From Okeania sp. KiyG1 (GTDB lineage: Bacteria; Cyanobacteriota; Cyanobacteriia; Cyanobacteriales; Microcoleaceae): 64,000 bases of DNA. The notes under the pieces were generated by a model. That model was not told the DNA's origin, searched no databases, and was given only the letters and a program-made list of their open reading frames with translations. The DNA lies in assembly GCF_014132355.1 (NCBI RefSeq), contig NZ_BLZO01000091.1, positions 1 to 64,000 on the forward strand, in the 5' to 3' direction. Shown one piece after another: positions 62,910 to 64,000 of the stretch; position 1 is the first letter of the stretch; every line of letters begins with the position of its first letter. The translations under genes and the position numbers were made by a program.

Positions 62910-63742
62910 GGCCAGTTATATTATGTCCGGTTGATTACTTATAAATAAAATGAGGGAGGAGTCAACCCACCCCTAACCCCTCCTAGGACCTATCCCTTAT
63001 AAGGAACTCCTGAAAACCTTGTGGGAGGGTGGGGAGAGGGGGAGAGAGGGAAGAGAGGGAAAAGGGAAGTAAGAATCTTGTCTGAATTTATTAAAAAATG
63101 TAGTTTTCAATACACTTTTCTCAGGAAAAAGCCTCTCAAATGCTTATCCATAACTTGTCTACGCATGTCAAATTTTATGTTAAGAAAGATGTTTATAAAG
63201 CATAGTCCTAGGAGGCAGGGCTAATTCATTGTCGTCGCCCGAATATTTACAACCCTATATTTTTTTGATATCCTGTGCTTCTCACACTTCCCACCCTCCC
63301 CACCCCCTCCTCCTTTTTTCTAGCCGTGACAATAAATAGACCCTGCTCCTAGGAGGGGAAGTCAGGAGGACCGAATCAGGAGAGAAGAAAGAAGCAAGAA
63401 ATAACAGAAGGAAAAGGAGGAAGTTTTTTTGGTCGCGTAAGTGGAACGGAGTTCTATCGCTAATTATCCGGACATGATATTAATCCAAAGACTTTTTCAG
63501 AATTTTCTTTTATTCCCATTCTATCTAAAGGTACAAAAATTATGATGCATATTTATAGCAAAATGTCAAGTTATTTTTAACATAAAATAATATATACTCG
63601 CCATTTTGTCAAAAATTGTAACGAAAATTTCAAATTTCTTATCGAATTGTATCAAATCAAGACTTTACCCTACCTTTTATTAACGTTTTCTGGTAAATAT
63701 ACTCATTAAGTATCAGCAATTATCCTCAAGGAGCAATACTTA
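62910..63742. repeat. Intergenic: element fragments and chlH leader
   Basis: Motifs tatgtccggttgattactta (62931) and aattatccggacatgatatt (63463); CCTAGGAGG palindromes at 63208 and 63347; an interspersed piece at 63215-63300 matching 5267-5345. From about 63545 the AT-rich chlH leader, duplicated at 57005, contains ccattttgtcaaaaattgta and tcttatcgaattgtatcaaa, which may hold the promoter. Confidence 0.55.
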
Positions 63743-64000
63743 ATGTTCACATCTGTTAAACCCACCGTTCGCCACATTGTCCCAGAAGACCTCAAAGGGC
63801 GATCGCTCTTAAAAGTCGTATATATCGTTTTAGAAGCACAATATCAGAGTTCTCTCTCAACAGCGGTGCGTTCTATTAACGAAAAAAATCCTAATTTGGC
63901 CATAGAAATAAGTGGCTATTTAATAGAAGAATTACGAGACCCACAAAATTACGAGAACTTTAAAAAAGAAGTTTCTGAAGCTAACATCTTTATCGCTTCC
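63743..64000 (+). CDS. chlH: Magnesium chelatase subunit H, 5' part
   Basis: 86 codons before the window edge: MFTSVKPTVRHIVPEDLKGR, LKVVYIVLEAQYQSSLSTAV and NPNLAIEISGYLIEELRDPQ are typical ChlH N-terminus. ChlH carries protoporphyrin IX for Mg insertion at the branch point to chlorophyll, with ChlI, ChlD and GUN4. RBS AAGGAG is 9 nt before the ATG. Full length would be about 1330 residues; the rest lies outside. Confidence 0.95.
   Translation, partial: MFTSVKPTVRHIVPEDLKGRSLLKVVYIVLEAQYQSSLSTAVRSINEKNPNLAIEISGYLIEELRDPQNYENFKKEVSEANIFIAS

Overview
The window looks like a filamentous, non-heterocystous cyanobacterium of the Trichodesmium/Okeania/Microcoleaceae kind (inference). Evidence: low GC; many HIP1 octamers (GCGATCGC) inside and outside genes; cyanobacterial families (ho1, chlH, a GUN4-domain protein, COP23, PsbP-like, orthocaspase-like, the giant Ser/Thr-His kinase); and a very large repeat-rich non-coding fraction. 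I saw no rRNA, tRNA or CRISPR array.

Layout. 0.4-8.4 kb: a sulfite-oxidase-like molybdoenzyme, an LCP cell-wall protein, small membrane proteins, rpe, a DsbA-like lipoprotein and a repeat protein. 8.4-16.1 kb: IS200/IS605-type elements (one intact tnpB, one shattered tnpB, one frameshifted TnpB-related gene) around a HAD hydrolase and a NurA nuclease. 16.6-19 kb: a NACHT-GUN4 STAND protein. 19.4-21 kb: nine copies of a ~179-bp satellite. 21-23 kb: six antitoxin-type genes with no intact toxin, bordered by heptamer repeats. 23.1-24.3 kb: an HNH gene pair between direct repeats. 24.5-34.6 kb: ExoD, ahcY, two COP23 paralogues, a PsbP-like protein, a pseudo-orthocaspase and sat. 34.6-42 kb: non-coding DNA full of MITE-like elements, a shattered tnpB, truB and an RTX protein. 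42.6-56.2 kb: an HD-domain protein, a second satellite, ligA, a response regulator, ho1, a GHL10 protein, Uma2, a four-helix-bundle protein, an Rpn remnant and a large Calx-beta-like/RTX protein. 57.3-64 kb: a truncated chlH 5' copy, a 1792-aa hybrid kinase on the opposite strand, and the start of full-length chlH running off the edge.

Housekeeping genes (rpe, ahcY, sat, truB, ligA, ho1, chlH) are mostly single transcription units separated by repeats rather than operons. Four genes touch tetrapyrrole metabolism (ho1, two chlH starts, a GUN4 fusion) but are dispersed, so no pathway cluster is claimed. The strongest unusual signals are the antitoxin-only cluster whose toxin-side flanks are heptamer arrays, the duplicated chlH 5' end that supplies a natural empty/filled site for a ~97-bp hairpin element, a tnpB-less IS derivative keeping both ends, and palindromic modules that replaced about 10 bp inside tnpB pseudogenes.
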